Positions 1 to 4,613 of a DNA stretch of 5,494 bases are shown in pieces; position 1 is the stretch's first letter, and each line of letters begins with the position of its first letter. The stretch spans positions 1-5,494 of the forward strand of contig CALKYL010000197.1 in assembly GCA_938003515.1 (NCBI GenBank), written 5' to 3'. A program made the translations under genes and the position numbers. The stretch is from an uncultured bacterium (GTDB lineage: Bacteria; Planctomycetota; UBA1135; UBA2386). Below the pieces are notes generated by a model. That model ran no database searches, was not told the origin of the DNA, and saw nothing but the letters and a program-made list of their open reading frames with translations.

Positions 1-761
1 CGTCCGAGGCCTCCGGCGCGATCGGCGCGGCGGCCCGCGCGTCCCTGGCCCGAGCCGCCGAGCTCGAGCGGGCGACGCGGGGCCTGCGCGGACCGGAGCG
101 CAGCCGCGCGCTGGAGCTCGCGGCGTCGGCGTTCGACCGGCTGGTGGCCGAGCTCGATGCGGAGCCGGCCGCCGCGGCGCGTGCGGCGTGGTCGGCGGCG
201 GAGCTGTGGCGGCGTCACGGCAGCCTCGCGCTGGCCGAGAAGGACTACCTGCACGCCGCGGCGAAGGACCCGGCGCGCTACGGCCAGCGCGCGCTCCTTT
301 GCGCGGCGGACATGCAGCGCCGGCAGCAGCGCACCGAGGACGCGCGCGCGACCTACGTGCGCGCAGCGGCGGTCGACCCGCGCACCGGCCACGCGCACGA
401 CGCCCGGCTGTGGCTCGCGCGGCTCCTGCAGACCGAACAGCGGCTCGACAACGCGATCGTCGCGTTCCAGGGCGCGCTCGAGAGCGCGCCGACGCCGCCC
501 GCCGGCATCGAGACCTCCGACCTGCTCGCGAAGGCATGGATCGCCAAGGGCGACCTCGACGCGGCCGCGCGCGCGATCGAGCACGCCGAGGACCTGGTCG
601 AAGCGGCCGGCGGCGGCGACCCGGTCGACGTCGAGCGCCTGCGTCGCGCAGCGGACGGGATGGGCGCGCGCCGCGCCCTAGAGCGTGCCCGCGACCGGCA
701 GAACGGCGCCGGCGCGGACGCGGTGCGCCTCGACGAACAGCGCCGCAAGGACGGCGAGTAG
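1..761 (+). CDS. TPR-repeat protein, 3' part (5' end outside window)
   Basis: The frame is open from the left edge (first full codon at base 3) to TAG at 761, giving 252 visible residues. The GTG at 144 is in frame, but coding-like sequence continues upstream of it, so the real start is probably outside the window. The visible part is alanine- and arginine-rich and helical. It holds about four tetratricopeptide-like units, at roughly residues 61-90, 97-127, 132-165 and 172-200. Each has the small-residue and aromatic spacing of a TPR, and two end in the typical DP turn (for example AATYVRAAAVDP-like at the end of unit two). The charged tail (about 220-252) has no repeat. TPR arrays are protein-binding scaffolds, often in outer-membrane assembly, secretion or signalling. 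No catalytic or membrane segment is visible, so a specific role cannot be given. Confidence is high for coding and TPR fold, low for function. Confidence 0.85.
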   Translation, partial: SEASGAIGAAARASLARAAELERATRGLRGPERSRALELAASAFDRLVAELDAEPAAAARAAWSAAELWRRHGSLALAEKDYLHAAAKDPARYGQRALLCAADMQRRQQRTEDARATYVRAAAVDPRTGHAHDARLWLARLLQTEQRLDNAIVAFQGALESAPTPPAGIETSDLLAKAWIAKGDLDAAARAIEHAEDLVEAAGGGDPVDVERLRRAADGMGARRALERARDRQNGAGADAVRLDEQRRKDGE

Positions 762-781
762 CCGCCAGCGGGCAGCGGGGC

Positions 782-787
782 TAGGAT
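782..787 (+). promoter_or_regulatory. -10-like box TAGGAT just before the lipoprotein start
   Basis: TAGGAT fits the TAnnnT -10 pattern and ends seven bases before the ATG at 795. No purine-rich ribosome binding site lies between them. If it is a real -10 box, transcription would start at or next to the ATG and the mRNA would be leaderless. No convincing -35 hexamer is seen. The same layout occurs before the gene at 5277. Confidence 0.4.
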
Positions 788-794
788 CGCCGCC

Positions 795-1283
795 ATGACG
801 CGACCGTTGCCCCGCTGGCCCGCGCTCGTCGTGCTGCTGGCCGGCGCGTGCGCCATCCCCAACACGATCGACACGCTCGGGGACCGCTCGCCGCCGCCGG
901 AGTTCGGCCGCCCCGGGTGGGTGCGCACCTGCGCGGGCGTCGGCGGCTGGCTCGGCGGCGTGGTCGGCGGCGTCGCGTCGATCGTGCTGCTGCCGGTGAC
1001 CTACCCGATCAGCCTGCTCGCCGACGACGGTCTCGGAGAACAGGCGTCGGGCGAGTTCGTGTTGTTCCCCGCGGTCGGCCTCGCCGCCGTCGGGCACTGC
1101 GCGCTCGGCTTCCCCGCCGACCTGGTCGACTGGACGTTCCGCCGCGCCTGGGTCGACGGAGACGATCCGGTCGCGGCCTACGACTTCGTGCCGCTCGACG
1201 GACCCGAGGTCCCGAAGGTGCGCCCGCAAGCCGCGGGCGACCCGGAACGCGAGGCCCCGGAGGGCGGCGAATCGCCGCGCTGA
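795..1283 (+). CDS. Predicted lipoprotein or exported protein, glycine-rich hydrophobic core
   Basis: The product has 162 residues from an ATG. The N-terminus (MTRPLPRWPALVVLLAGAC) is a short signal peptide ending in a lipobox-like AGAC; Cys19 would be lipidated. The residue three before the cysteine is Ala rather than the usual Leu, so plain signal-peptidase-I cleavage is also possible. The mature part has a glycine-rich hydrophobic stretch (about 46-75, with LPVTYPISLLADD) and a second one (about 88-113, with FPAVGLAAVG and GFPADLVDW). A proline- and acid-rich tail (135-162) follows. The layout loosely recalls small YceK/YidQ-type lipoproteins with an L/FP...D motif near the C-terminus, but I cannot confirm kinship. 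The gene lies 33 bp after the TPR gene and has its own putative -10 box. The function is unknown. Base composition matches the neighbours. Confidence 0.8.
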   Translation: MTRPLPRWPALVVLLAGACAIPNTIDTLGDRSPPPEFGRPGWVRTCAGVGGWLGGVVGGVASIVLLPVTYPISLLADDGLGEQASGEFVLFPAVGLAAVGHCALGFPADLVDWTFRRAWVDGDDPVAAYDFVPLDGPEVPKVRPQAAGDPEREAPEGGESPR

Positions 1284-1327
1284 ACGCGGCTCGCTCCTGC
1301 GCGCCGCTCGACTGCGCCGCCGAACAC

Positions 1328-1404
1328 GGGCGATTAGCTCAGCTGGTCAGAGCGCCTCCCTTACAAGGAGGATGTCGGGGGTTCGAATCCCTCATCGCCC
1401 ACCA
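1328..1404 (+). tRNA. tRNA-Val(UAC)
   Basis: A full cloverleaf can be drawn. The acceptor stem GGGCGAT/ATCGCCC is perfect. The D arm is GCTC...GAGC, and the anticodon stem CCTCC/GGAGG encloses CTTACAA with anticodon TAC at 1362-1364. The T arm is GGGGG-TTCGAAT-CCCTC with one G-U pair. The discriminator is A1401, and the 3' CCA (1402-1404) is encoded in the DNA. The anticodon reads GUA and, by wobble, GUG valine codons. It lies 44 bp after the lipoprotein gene. No separate promoter is obvious, so it may be transcribed from upstream. Confidence 0.97.
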
Positions 1405-1430
1405 CCTTCGCCGGCCGGCCCGCGGCGATT

Positions 1431-1454
1431 CGGCGTCAGGGCTTCGGCCCGCCG
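1431..1454 (+). terminator. Hairpin with TTCG loop downstream of the tRNA (possible terminator)
   Basis: GGGC-TTCG-GCCC (1439-1450) forms a four-pair stem capped by the very stable UUCG tetraloop. It can be extended by an outer CGGC/GCCG pairing (1431-1434 with 1451-1454) across a four-base bulge. It begins 26 bases after the tRNA 3' end. No T-run follows, so it could equally be a processing or stability element. The rest of the 150-base gap to the next gene holds no further gene that I can support. Confidence 0.3.
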
Positions 1455-1527
1455 CCTGCGCGGGTTCGGCCGTTCCCGGGCACTCCGGTCGCCGGCGCGC
1501 ATCCGCTCGCCGAACGGGATCGAAAGA

Positions 1528-1554
1528 GACCACCGTCCTCTTCCGGAGAACCCG
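1528..1554 (+). promoter_or_regulatory. Leader and Shine-Dalgarno of the 1555 gene
   Basis: GGAGAA at 1545-1550 is a good Shine-Dalgarno sequence four bases before the ATG (about seven from the GGAG core). It fixes the start at 1555 rather than at the upstream in-frame ATG at 1372, which lies inside the tRNA. The leader from GACCACC (1528) to the ATG closely resembles the leaders of the minus-strand genes starting at 3953 and 4525. Confidence 0.7.
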
Positions 1555-1761
1555 ATGCGTGATGCCACCCTGGCCCAGGCGCGTTCTGCGCTGCGCCGCT
1601 CCCGTCTGATGTTCCTGATCGCGGCGTTCGCGTCGTTCCTGTTCTCGGTGTCCCTGTGGTTCACCGGCAACCGCGACGAGGGCCTGTTCGTCGGCATGTG
1701 GGTGCCGAGCATCCTGGCCCTCGGCTGCCTCGTGCTGACGCCCGCCCGCGCGGAGGAGTAG
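1555..1761 (+). CDS. Small two-helix membrane protein (68 aa), unknown function
   Basis: The product has 68 residues from an ATG with a well-placed GGAGAA Shine-Dalgarno. A basic N-terminus (MRDATLAQARSALRRSR) is followed by helix one (about 18-37), a short polar turn (GNRDEG) and helix two (about 43-62, containing GLFVGMWVPSILALG). The tail is short and charged. The basic start suggests a cytoplasmic N-terminus and, with two helices, both ends inside. The GLFVGMW-PSILALG stretch looks like a conserved motif of small bacterial inner-membrane proteins, but I know no function for it. The stop is two bases before the next gene's start and supplies part of its ribosome site, so the two are surely co-transcribed. 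The longer reading from 1372 runs through the tRNA and is rejected. Confidence 0.8.
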   Translation: MRDATLAQARSALRRSRLMFLIAAFASFLFSVSLWFTGNRDEGLFVGMWVPSILALGCLVLTPARAEE

Positions 1762-1763
1762 CC

Positions 1764-1895
1764 GTGGACACCCTCATCTTCGGCTTCGGTCTGGCGGTCA
1801 CGCTGATCGTCGGCATCGGACTCGCGATCGCGATCACCGCCAACAATCGCGACGCGGCCGAACAAGAAGAGCGGCGCGGCGAACACACGCAGTGA
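1764..1895 (+). CDS. Single-helix membrane microprotein (43 aa)
   Basis: The product has 43 residues from a GTG preceded by a strong GGAGGAG (1752-1758) that sits in the last codons of the gene before. It consists of one hydrophobic helix (about residues 3-26, rich in Gly, Ile, Val and Leu) and a highly charged tail (NNRDAAEQEERRGEHTQ). This is the form of a small subunit or regulator that sits beside a larger membrane protein, as CcoQ-like and KdpF-like peptides do. No sequence identity to those is claimed. Two bases separate it from the upstream stop and ten bases lie between its stop and the six-helix gene, so it is in the middle of a three-gene operon. The good ribosome site and tight packing support it as real despite its size. 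Confidence 0.7.
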   Translation: MDTLIFGFGLAVTLIVGIGLAIAITANNRDAAEQEERRGEHTQ

Positions 1896-1905
1896 CGCAC
1901 GACGC

Positions 1906-2793
1906 GTGGCGAACGAGCCCGAACAGCGTCCGGTCCTGCAGATCGACAGCCGGGTCTCGCGCACGTTCGACTGGCTCGACGGCGTCTGGCACGCGCCGAA
2001 CACGCGCCGTCTGACCGCCAAACTCCTGATCGCGTCGTTCCTGGTCTCGATCGCGCTGATCGAGCTGGCTCGGCTAGGTGCGTTGACACACGTGTTCGGC
2101 CACCGCATGCCGACCAACCACTTCCACGCGATCAGCTGGACGATGACGCTCCTCTTGATCGTCGAGGTGCTCGATCTGGTCTTCAGCCTCGCGGCGTCCG
2201 TCTCGCGCGCGATCGGCAAGCAGCTCGAGATCTTCTCGCTGGTCCTGCTGCGAAAGACGTTCGACGAGCTGTCGCAGTTCCCCGAACCGATCTCGGTCGT
2301 CGGCCACGAGGACGCGCTGTGGCGCATGGGCGCCGAGGCCGGCGGGGCCCTGCTCGTGTTCGCCGTGCTCATCGTCGACGCGCGCTTCCAGCGCCGCCGG
2401 CCGCTCCTGACCGCCGAAGCCGAGGTGCGCAGCTTCGTGGCCGCGAAGAAGCTGATCTGCCTCGTGCTGCTGGCGGCGTTCGTCGCGATCGGCGCCTTCG
2501 CGGGCATCCAGAGCCTCACGCTGCCGGACGGCGAGGGCACCCTCTCGCTGCGGTTCTTCGAGCTGTTCTACACGATGCTCGTTTTCGCGGACCTCCTGGT
2601 GGTGCTCGCGTCGCTGTCGGCGACCTTCGCGTATCCGATCGTCTTCCGCAACTTCGGTTATGCGGCGGTGACGGTGGGGCTGCGCATGGCACTCGCCGCC
2701 GAGCCGCCGCTCAACGCCGCGGTCGGCGTCGGCGCCGCGCTGTTCGCGCTCGCCGTCAGCTTCGCCTTCTCCGCGTATCCGCGCCGCTCGTGA
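1906..2793 (+). CDS. Polytopic membrane protein (295 aa, about six helices), unknown function
   Basis: The product has 295 residues from a GTG ten bases after the preceding stop. No Shine-Dalgarno is visible, so translation may depend on coupling to the upstream gene; the first helix begins near residue 37, so a much later start is unlikely. A soluble N-terminus with RTFDWLDGVW (19-28) comes first. Predicted helices are at about 37-58, 76-98, 143-158, 181-201, 217-245 and 268-290. The segment between helices two and three (SRAIGKQLEIFSLVLLRKTFDEL, 100-122) is amphipathic and may be a membrane-surface or re-entrant helix. Acidic and basic residues next to or inside helices (E87, D90, D158, D229, R248) could matter for ion or proton movement, which is inference only. 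I do not recognise the family. It ends in YPRRS, where the last codon and stop lie in a 17-bp tandem repeat. Confidence 0.85.
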   Translation: MANEPEQRPVLQIDSRVSRTFDWLDGVWHAPNTRRLTAKLLIASFLVSIALIELARLGALTHVFGHRMPTNHFHAISWTMTLLLIVEVLDLVFSLAASVSRAIGKQLEIFSLVLLRKTFDELSQFPEPISVVGHEDALWRMGAEAGGALLVFAVLIVDARFQRRRPLLTAEAEVRSFVAAKKLICLVLLAAFVAIGAFAGIQSLTLPDGEGTLSLRFFELFYTMLVFADLLVVLASLSATFAYPIVFRNFGYAAVTVGLRMALAAEPPLNAAVGVGAALFALAVSFAFSAYPRRS

Positions 2794-2841
2794 GACCCGG
2801 TCGCTCGTGAGACCCGGTCGCTCGTGAGAACCGGTCGCTCG
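2785..2841 (+). repeat. 17-bp tandem repeat, about 3.4 copies, spanning a stop codon
   Basis: The unit CGCTCGTGAGACCCGGT occurs at 2785-2801 and 2802-2818 (identical), then at 2819-2835 with one change (C to A). A partial fourth copy (CGCTCG) is at 2836-2841. The TGA stop of the six-helix membrane protein (2791-2793) lies in copy one. The unit length is not a multiple of three, so copies two to four are non-coding in that frame. The remainder of the gap to 2939 has one hairpin and no gene that I can support. Confidence 0.95.
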
Positions 2842-2915
2842 CTCTCGGCCGCCCGGCTGCCGTGTGATCTGCGATGTGGCGCGGCGCGGCCGGACGGATT
2901 GTCGGGCACTGCGCC

Positions 2916-2937
2916 TCGCCGGCGTCGCGGCCGGCGA
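2916..2937 (+). other. GC-rich hairpin touching the PNPOx-like start codon
   Basis: TCGCCGGC (2916-2923) pairs perfectly with GCCGGCGA (2930-2937) around the loop GTCGCG. It ends two bases before the ATG at 2940, where a ribosome site would be expected. It could terminate the upstream membrane operon (no T-run), reduce initiation at 2940, or be chance in GC-rich DNA. If translation began at 2874 instead, it would be coding sequence. Confidence 0.35.
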
Positions 2938-2939
2938 AG

Positions 2940-3548
2940 ATGCGCCACGTGTCGCCCGACCTCGAGGAGTTCTACGCCCACGCCTGGTTGCAGCTCGTGC
3001 GCGGTGTGCCCGACACTCGCCACGGGTTCCACTGGCCGGTGCTCGCCACCGTGGACGGTGAAGGCGCGCCGAGCGCGCGCGTCGTCGTGCTTCGCGCGGC
3101 CGAGCCGGACGCCGGCGAACTGGTGTTCCACACGGACCGGCGCGCACCGAAGGTCGAGCAGGTGCGGCGACGTGCGTCGGTCGCGCTCACGTTCCACGAC
3201 GGCCGCCGCAAGCTGCAGGTGCGCGTGCGGGCGGCGGCGGCGGTGCACGTCGAGGGACCGGCTTACGAAGCGGGGTGGCAGCGCATCGGGTCGGGCAGCC
3301 GTCGTTGCTATCTGGCGCCCCGTCCTCCCTCGACGCCGGCCGCCGCCTGCAGCGCCAATCTTCCCCCGCATCTGGTCGGCAAGGTGCCGACGGCGGAGGA
3401 GGCGGAGGCCGGCCGCGCCCGCTTTGCCGTCGTCGTGTGTGCGGTGACGTCGCTGGACGTCCTCGAGCTCGGCCGGCTCGGGCACCGGCGCGCGCGCTTC
3501 GACCTCGCGACCGGCCGCGTGGTGGCCGCGACGTGGCTCGAGCCGTAG
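2940..3548 (+). CDS. Pyridoxamine 5'-phosphate oxidase-like flavoprotein (Alr4036-type)
   Basis: The product has 202 residues and is likely a split-barrel FMN-binding protein of the PNPOx superfamily. Seen features, in order: FHWPVLATVDGEGAPSARVVVLRA (30-53), which matches the strand carrying the family's R-x-V-V-L-R flavin-contact motif; LVFHTDRRAPK (61-71), matching the F-x-T-D-x-R-S-x-K phosphate-binding loop with Ala for Ser; VALTFHD...KLQVRVRAAAAVHV (81-104), the next barrel strands; a Trp at 113; and a C-terminus with LDVLELGRLGHRRARFD...TWLEP (172-202). The GHRR-x-F and WL-P ending resembles Alr4036-type members more than classical PdxH. True PNPOx enzymes make pyridoxal phosphate with FMN and oxygen; relatives reduce other substrates, so the substrate is open. 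The start is uncertain: in-frame ATG 2874 and GTG 2949 also exist, and 2940 is chosen because similarity begins just after it. No clear ribosome site is seen. The stop lies in a 15-bp duplication. Confidence 0.8.
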   Translation: MRHVSPDLEEFYAHAWLQLVRGVPDTRHGFHWPVLATVDGEGAPSARVVVLRAAEPDAGELVFHTDRRAPKVEQVRRRASVALTFHDGRRKLQVRVRAAAAVHVEGPAYEAGWQRIGSGSRRCYLAPRPPSTPAAACSANLPPHLVGKVPTAEEAEAGRARFAVVVCAVTSLDVLELGRLGHRRARFDLATGRVVAATWLEP

Positions 3549-3565
3549 ACGCTCGAGCCGTGGAC
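3536..3565 (+). repeat. 15-bp in-frame tandem duplication at a stop codon
   Basis: GCTCGAGCCGTAGAC (3536-3550) is followed directly by GCTCGAGCCGTGGAC (3551-3565). The copies match at 14 of 15 bases. The only difference is the middle base of the TAG stop of the PNPOx-like gene, which is TGG in copy two. Each copy contains the palindrome GCTCGAGC. Confidence 0.9.
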
Positions 3566-3569
3566 CGCC

Positions 3570-3953
3570 CTACAGGCGGCCGATCGAAAGGAGGCGCATC
3601 GCCTGGTCCCGACGCGAACCGTCGCGCTCGGTCGTCGCCTCCCCGCGCACGTGGACCGGCTGGTCGGGCGTCTGTTCGAGACGCAGGATCGCGTGCAGCG
3701 CGAGCAGCTCGAACTGGGTCGTCGCCGACTGGCTCGGCGGCGTGCGCAGCCAGCGCATCACGTCATCGTCGCAATGCATGCGCAGCACGATCGAGCCGTC
3801 TTCCTCGACGACCCATGCGTCGATGCTGCCCTTGAACTCCATGCCGTCGCGCGGCGCCGTGGTCGCGGACGGCGTCGCCGTCGTCGGTCGGAACATGGCG
3901 GCCATCGACAGCACGCTGAGCAGGGTGACGGTGAACAGGACGGGGATCTTCAT
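3570..3953 (-). CDS. Small exported protein (127 aa), unknown function
   Basis: The product has 127 residues from an ATG at 3953 (reading leftwards), with TCTGGAGAATCCG just upstream giving a good GGAGA Shine-Dalgarno. The open frame extends further upstream, but only through the leader and the antisense of the Dps end, so 3953 is the start. The N-terminus MKIPVLFTVTLLSVLSMAAMF is a signal peptide; cleavage is plausible in the small-residue stretch around 26-33. The mature part alternates strands and turns (MEFKGSIDAWVVEEDGSIVL at 38-57; PVHVRGEATTE at 99-109), which could be a small beta fold. Acidic residues (CDDD, 61-64) are clustered. I do not recognise the family. It is the last gene of the minus-strand cluster, 77 bp after the Dps-like gene. 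It ends 21 bp from the convergent PNPOx-like stop. Confidence 0.75.
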   Translation of the reverse strand: MKIPVLFTVTLLSVLSMAAMFRPTTATPSATTAPRDGMEFKGSIDAWVVEEDGSIVLRMHCDDDVMRWLRTPPSQSATTQFELLALHAILRLEQTPDQPVHVRGEATTERDGSRRDQAMRLLSIGRL

Positions 3954-3976
3954 CGGATTCTCCAGAGGGGGTGGTC
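3954..3976 (-). promoter_or_regulatory. Leader and Shine-Dalgarno of the small exported protein gene
   Basis: On the minus strand this reads GACCACCCCCTCT then GGAGAATCCG and the ATG. GGAGA is about seven bases from the start codon. The stretch resembles the leaders at 1528-1554 and 4526-4549. Confidence 0.65.
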
Positions 3977-3996
3977 GGTGGGGGCAGGACGGGGAT

Positions 3997-4026
3997 GGCG
4001 CGCGGACGCAGCCGCCCGCGCGCGCC
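3997..4026 (-). terminator. GC-rich hairpin after the Dps-like gene
   Basis: GGCGCGCG (3997-4004) pairs with CGCGCGCC (4019-4026) around a 14-base loop. On the minus strand it begins five bases after the Dps-like stop (4031-4033). It has no T-run. It could be a weak or Rho-assisted terminator, or a stem protecting the 3' end of the Dps message before the next gene. Confidence 0.35.
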
Positions 4027-4030
4027 GGGG

Positions 4031-4525
4031 TCACGCCGGCTCTTCCTGCGACTGAAACATACAGTAGTGCTTCTCGAAGCAGCAGAAGATGCCGATCGAC
4101 AGGTCCTCGATGACCGGGTCGACCTCGGCGAGCCGTTCCTGGCAGGAGCGGCCACGCTTGATCGTCTCGGCGAGGTCGCTGCACGACGTGCGGATCGCCT
4201 GCACGACGCTCAGCCGGCCCGGCGGGAAACGCTCGAGGGTCGTCTTGCTCGCGACCGTCTCGGGACGGCCGTCCGCGGCGGCGCCGAGGGTGACGACGCG
4301 TTCGGCGACGTCATCGACGGCGGTGCGCACGTCCGCGAGGATCTCGTCGAGCTGCTCGTGCACGCTCTTGAAGCGAGCGCCGCGCAGGTTCCAGTGTGCC
4401 TGCTTGAGGCGAAGGGCGAGCGCGACGAGGTCGACGAGCCAGCCGTTGAGGGCGTCCGCGGCGGCGCCGCGCGCCTTCTCGGAAAGGTCGAAGGGGACGG
4501 GAGTGAGGGTGGAAACAGTGGTCAT
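4031..4525 (-). CDS. dps: Dps-like ferritin family DNA-protection protein
   Basis: The product has 164 residues from an ATG at 4525, close to the usual Dps length (about 150-170). Dps forms a 12-subunit shell that oxidises Fe(II), preferably with peroxide, stores the iron and often binds DNA. The dimer-interface ferroxidase residues are all present: H44 (in KQAHWNLRG), H56 and D60 (in HEQLDE), D71 and E75 (in DDVAER). Their spacing equals that of H51, H63, D67, D78 and E82 in E. coli Dps. The N-terminus is short and not strongly lysine-rich, so direct DNA binding is uncertain. The C-terminal helix reads DPVIEDLSIGIFCCFEKHYC, following the usual DP-TEDLL-G pattern but with an unusual cysteine cluster (C148, C149, C155; also C115, C128). 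The open frame continues upstream only as antisense of the stress gene. It is the second gene of the minus-strand cluster, 88 bp after the glycine-zipper stress gene. Confidence 0.93.
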   Translation of the reverse strand: MTTVSTLTPVPFDLSEKARGAAADALNGWLVDLVALALRLKQAHWNLRGARFKSVHEQLDEILADVRTAVDDVAERVVTLGAAADGRPETVASKTTLERFPPGRLSVVQAIRTSCSDLAETIKRGRSCQERLAEVDPVIEDLSIGIFCCFEKHYCMFQSQEEPA

Positions 4526-4549
4526 GGGATTCTCGTTGGGTGGATGGTC
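4526..4549 (-). promoter_or_regulatory. Leader and Shine-Dalgarno of the dps-like gene
   Basis: On the minus strand this reads GACCATCCACCCAAC then GAGAATCCC and the ATG. GAGA is about seven bases before the start. It shares GACCAYCC and GAGAATCC-ATG with the leader of the next gene downstream, differing in length by one base. Confidence 0.6.
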
Positions 4550-4587
4550 GGGGAGAGCGAGCGCAGTGACTCGCGAGGGGTGAGCGT

Positions 4588-4613
4588 GGTGCGCCGGCGC
4601 ACGCCGGCGCGCC
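4588..4613 (-). terminator. Strong GC-rich hairpin directly after the stress-protein stop
   Basis: GCGCCGGCG (4591-4599) pairs perfectly with CGCCGGCGC (4602-4610) with only CA between them. Two further G-C pairs (4588/4613 and 4589/4612) lie outside one mismatch. On the minus strand it starts immediately after the TGA at 4614-4616. There is no T-run, so it may be a non-canonical terminator, an attenuator between the stress gene and dps, or an mRNA stabiliser. Confidence 0.45.

Noticed and set aside
1339..1533. Minus-strand ORF containing MRDSNPRHPPCKGGALTS
   Set aside because: It is the antisense translation of the tRNA-Val gene, a well-known kind of false protein.
1372..1554. Upstream extension of the 68-residue membrane protein starting MSGVRIPHRPPP
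   Set aside because: The start lies in the tRNA anticodon and T arm. The real start at 1555 has a good ribosome site.
1392..3147. Long minus-strand open frames opposite the membrane protein genes
   Set aside because: They are arginine- and serine-rich shadows typical of GC-rich DNA, without motifs or ribosome sites. The plus strand has clear transmembrane proteins.
3565..3579. CCGCC-CTACA-GGCGG stem between the convergent genes as a bidirectional terminator
   Set aside because: It has only five pairs, no T-run on either side, and overlaps the last codons of the minus-strand gene. It is too weak to call.
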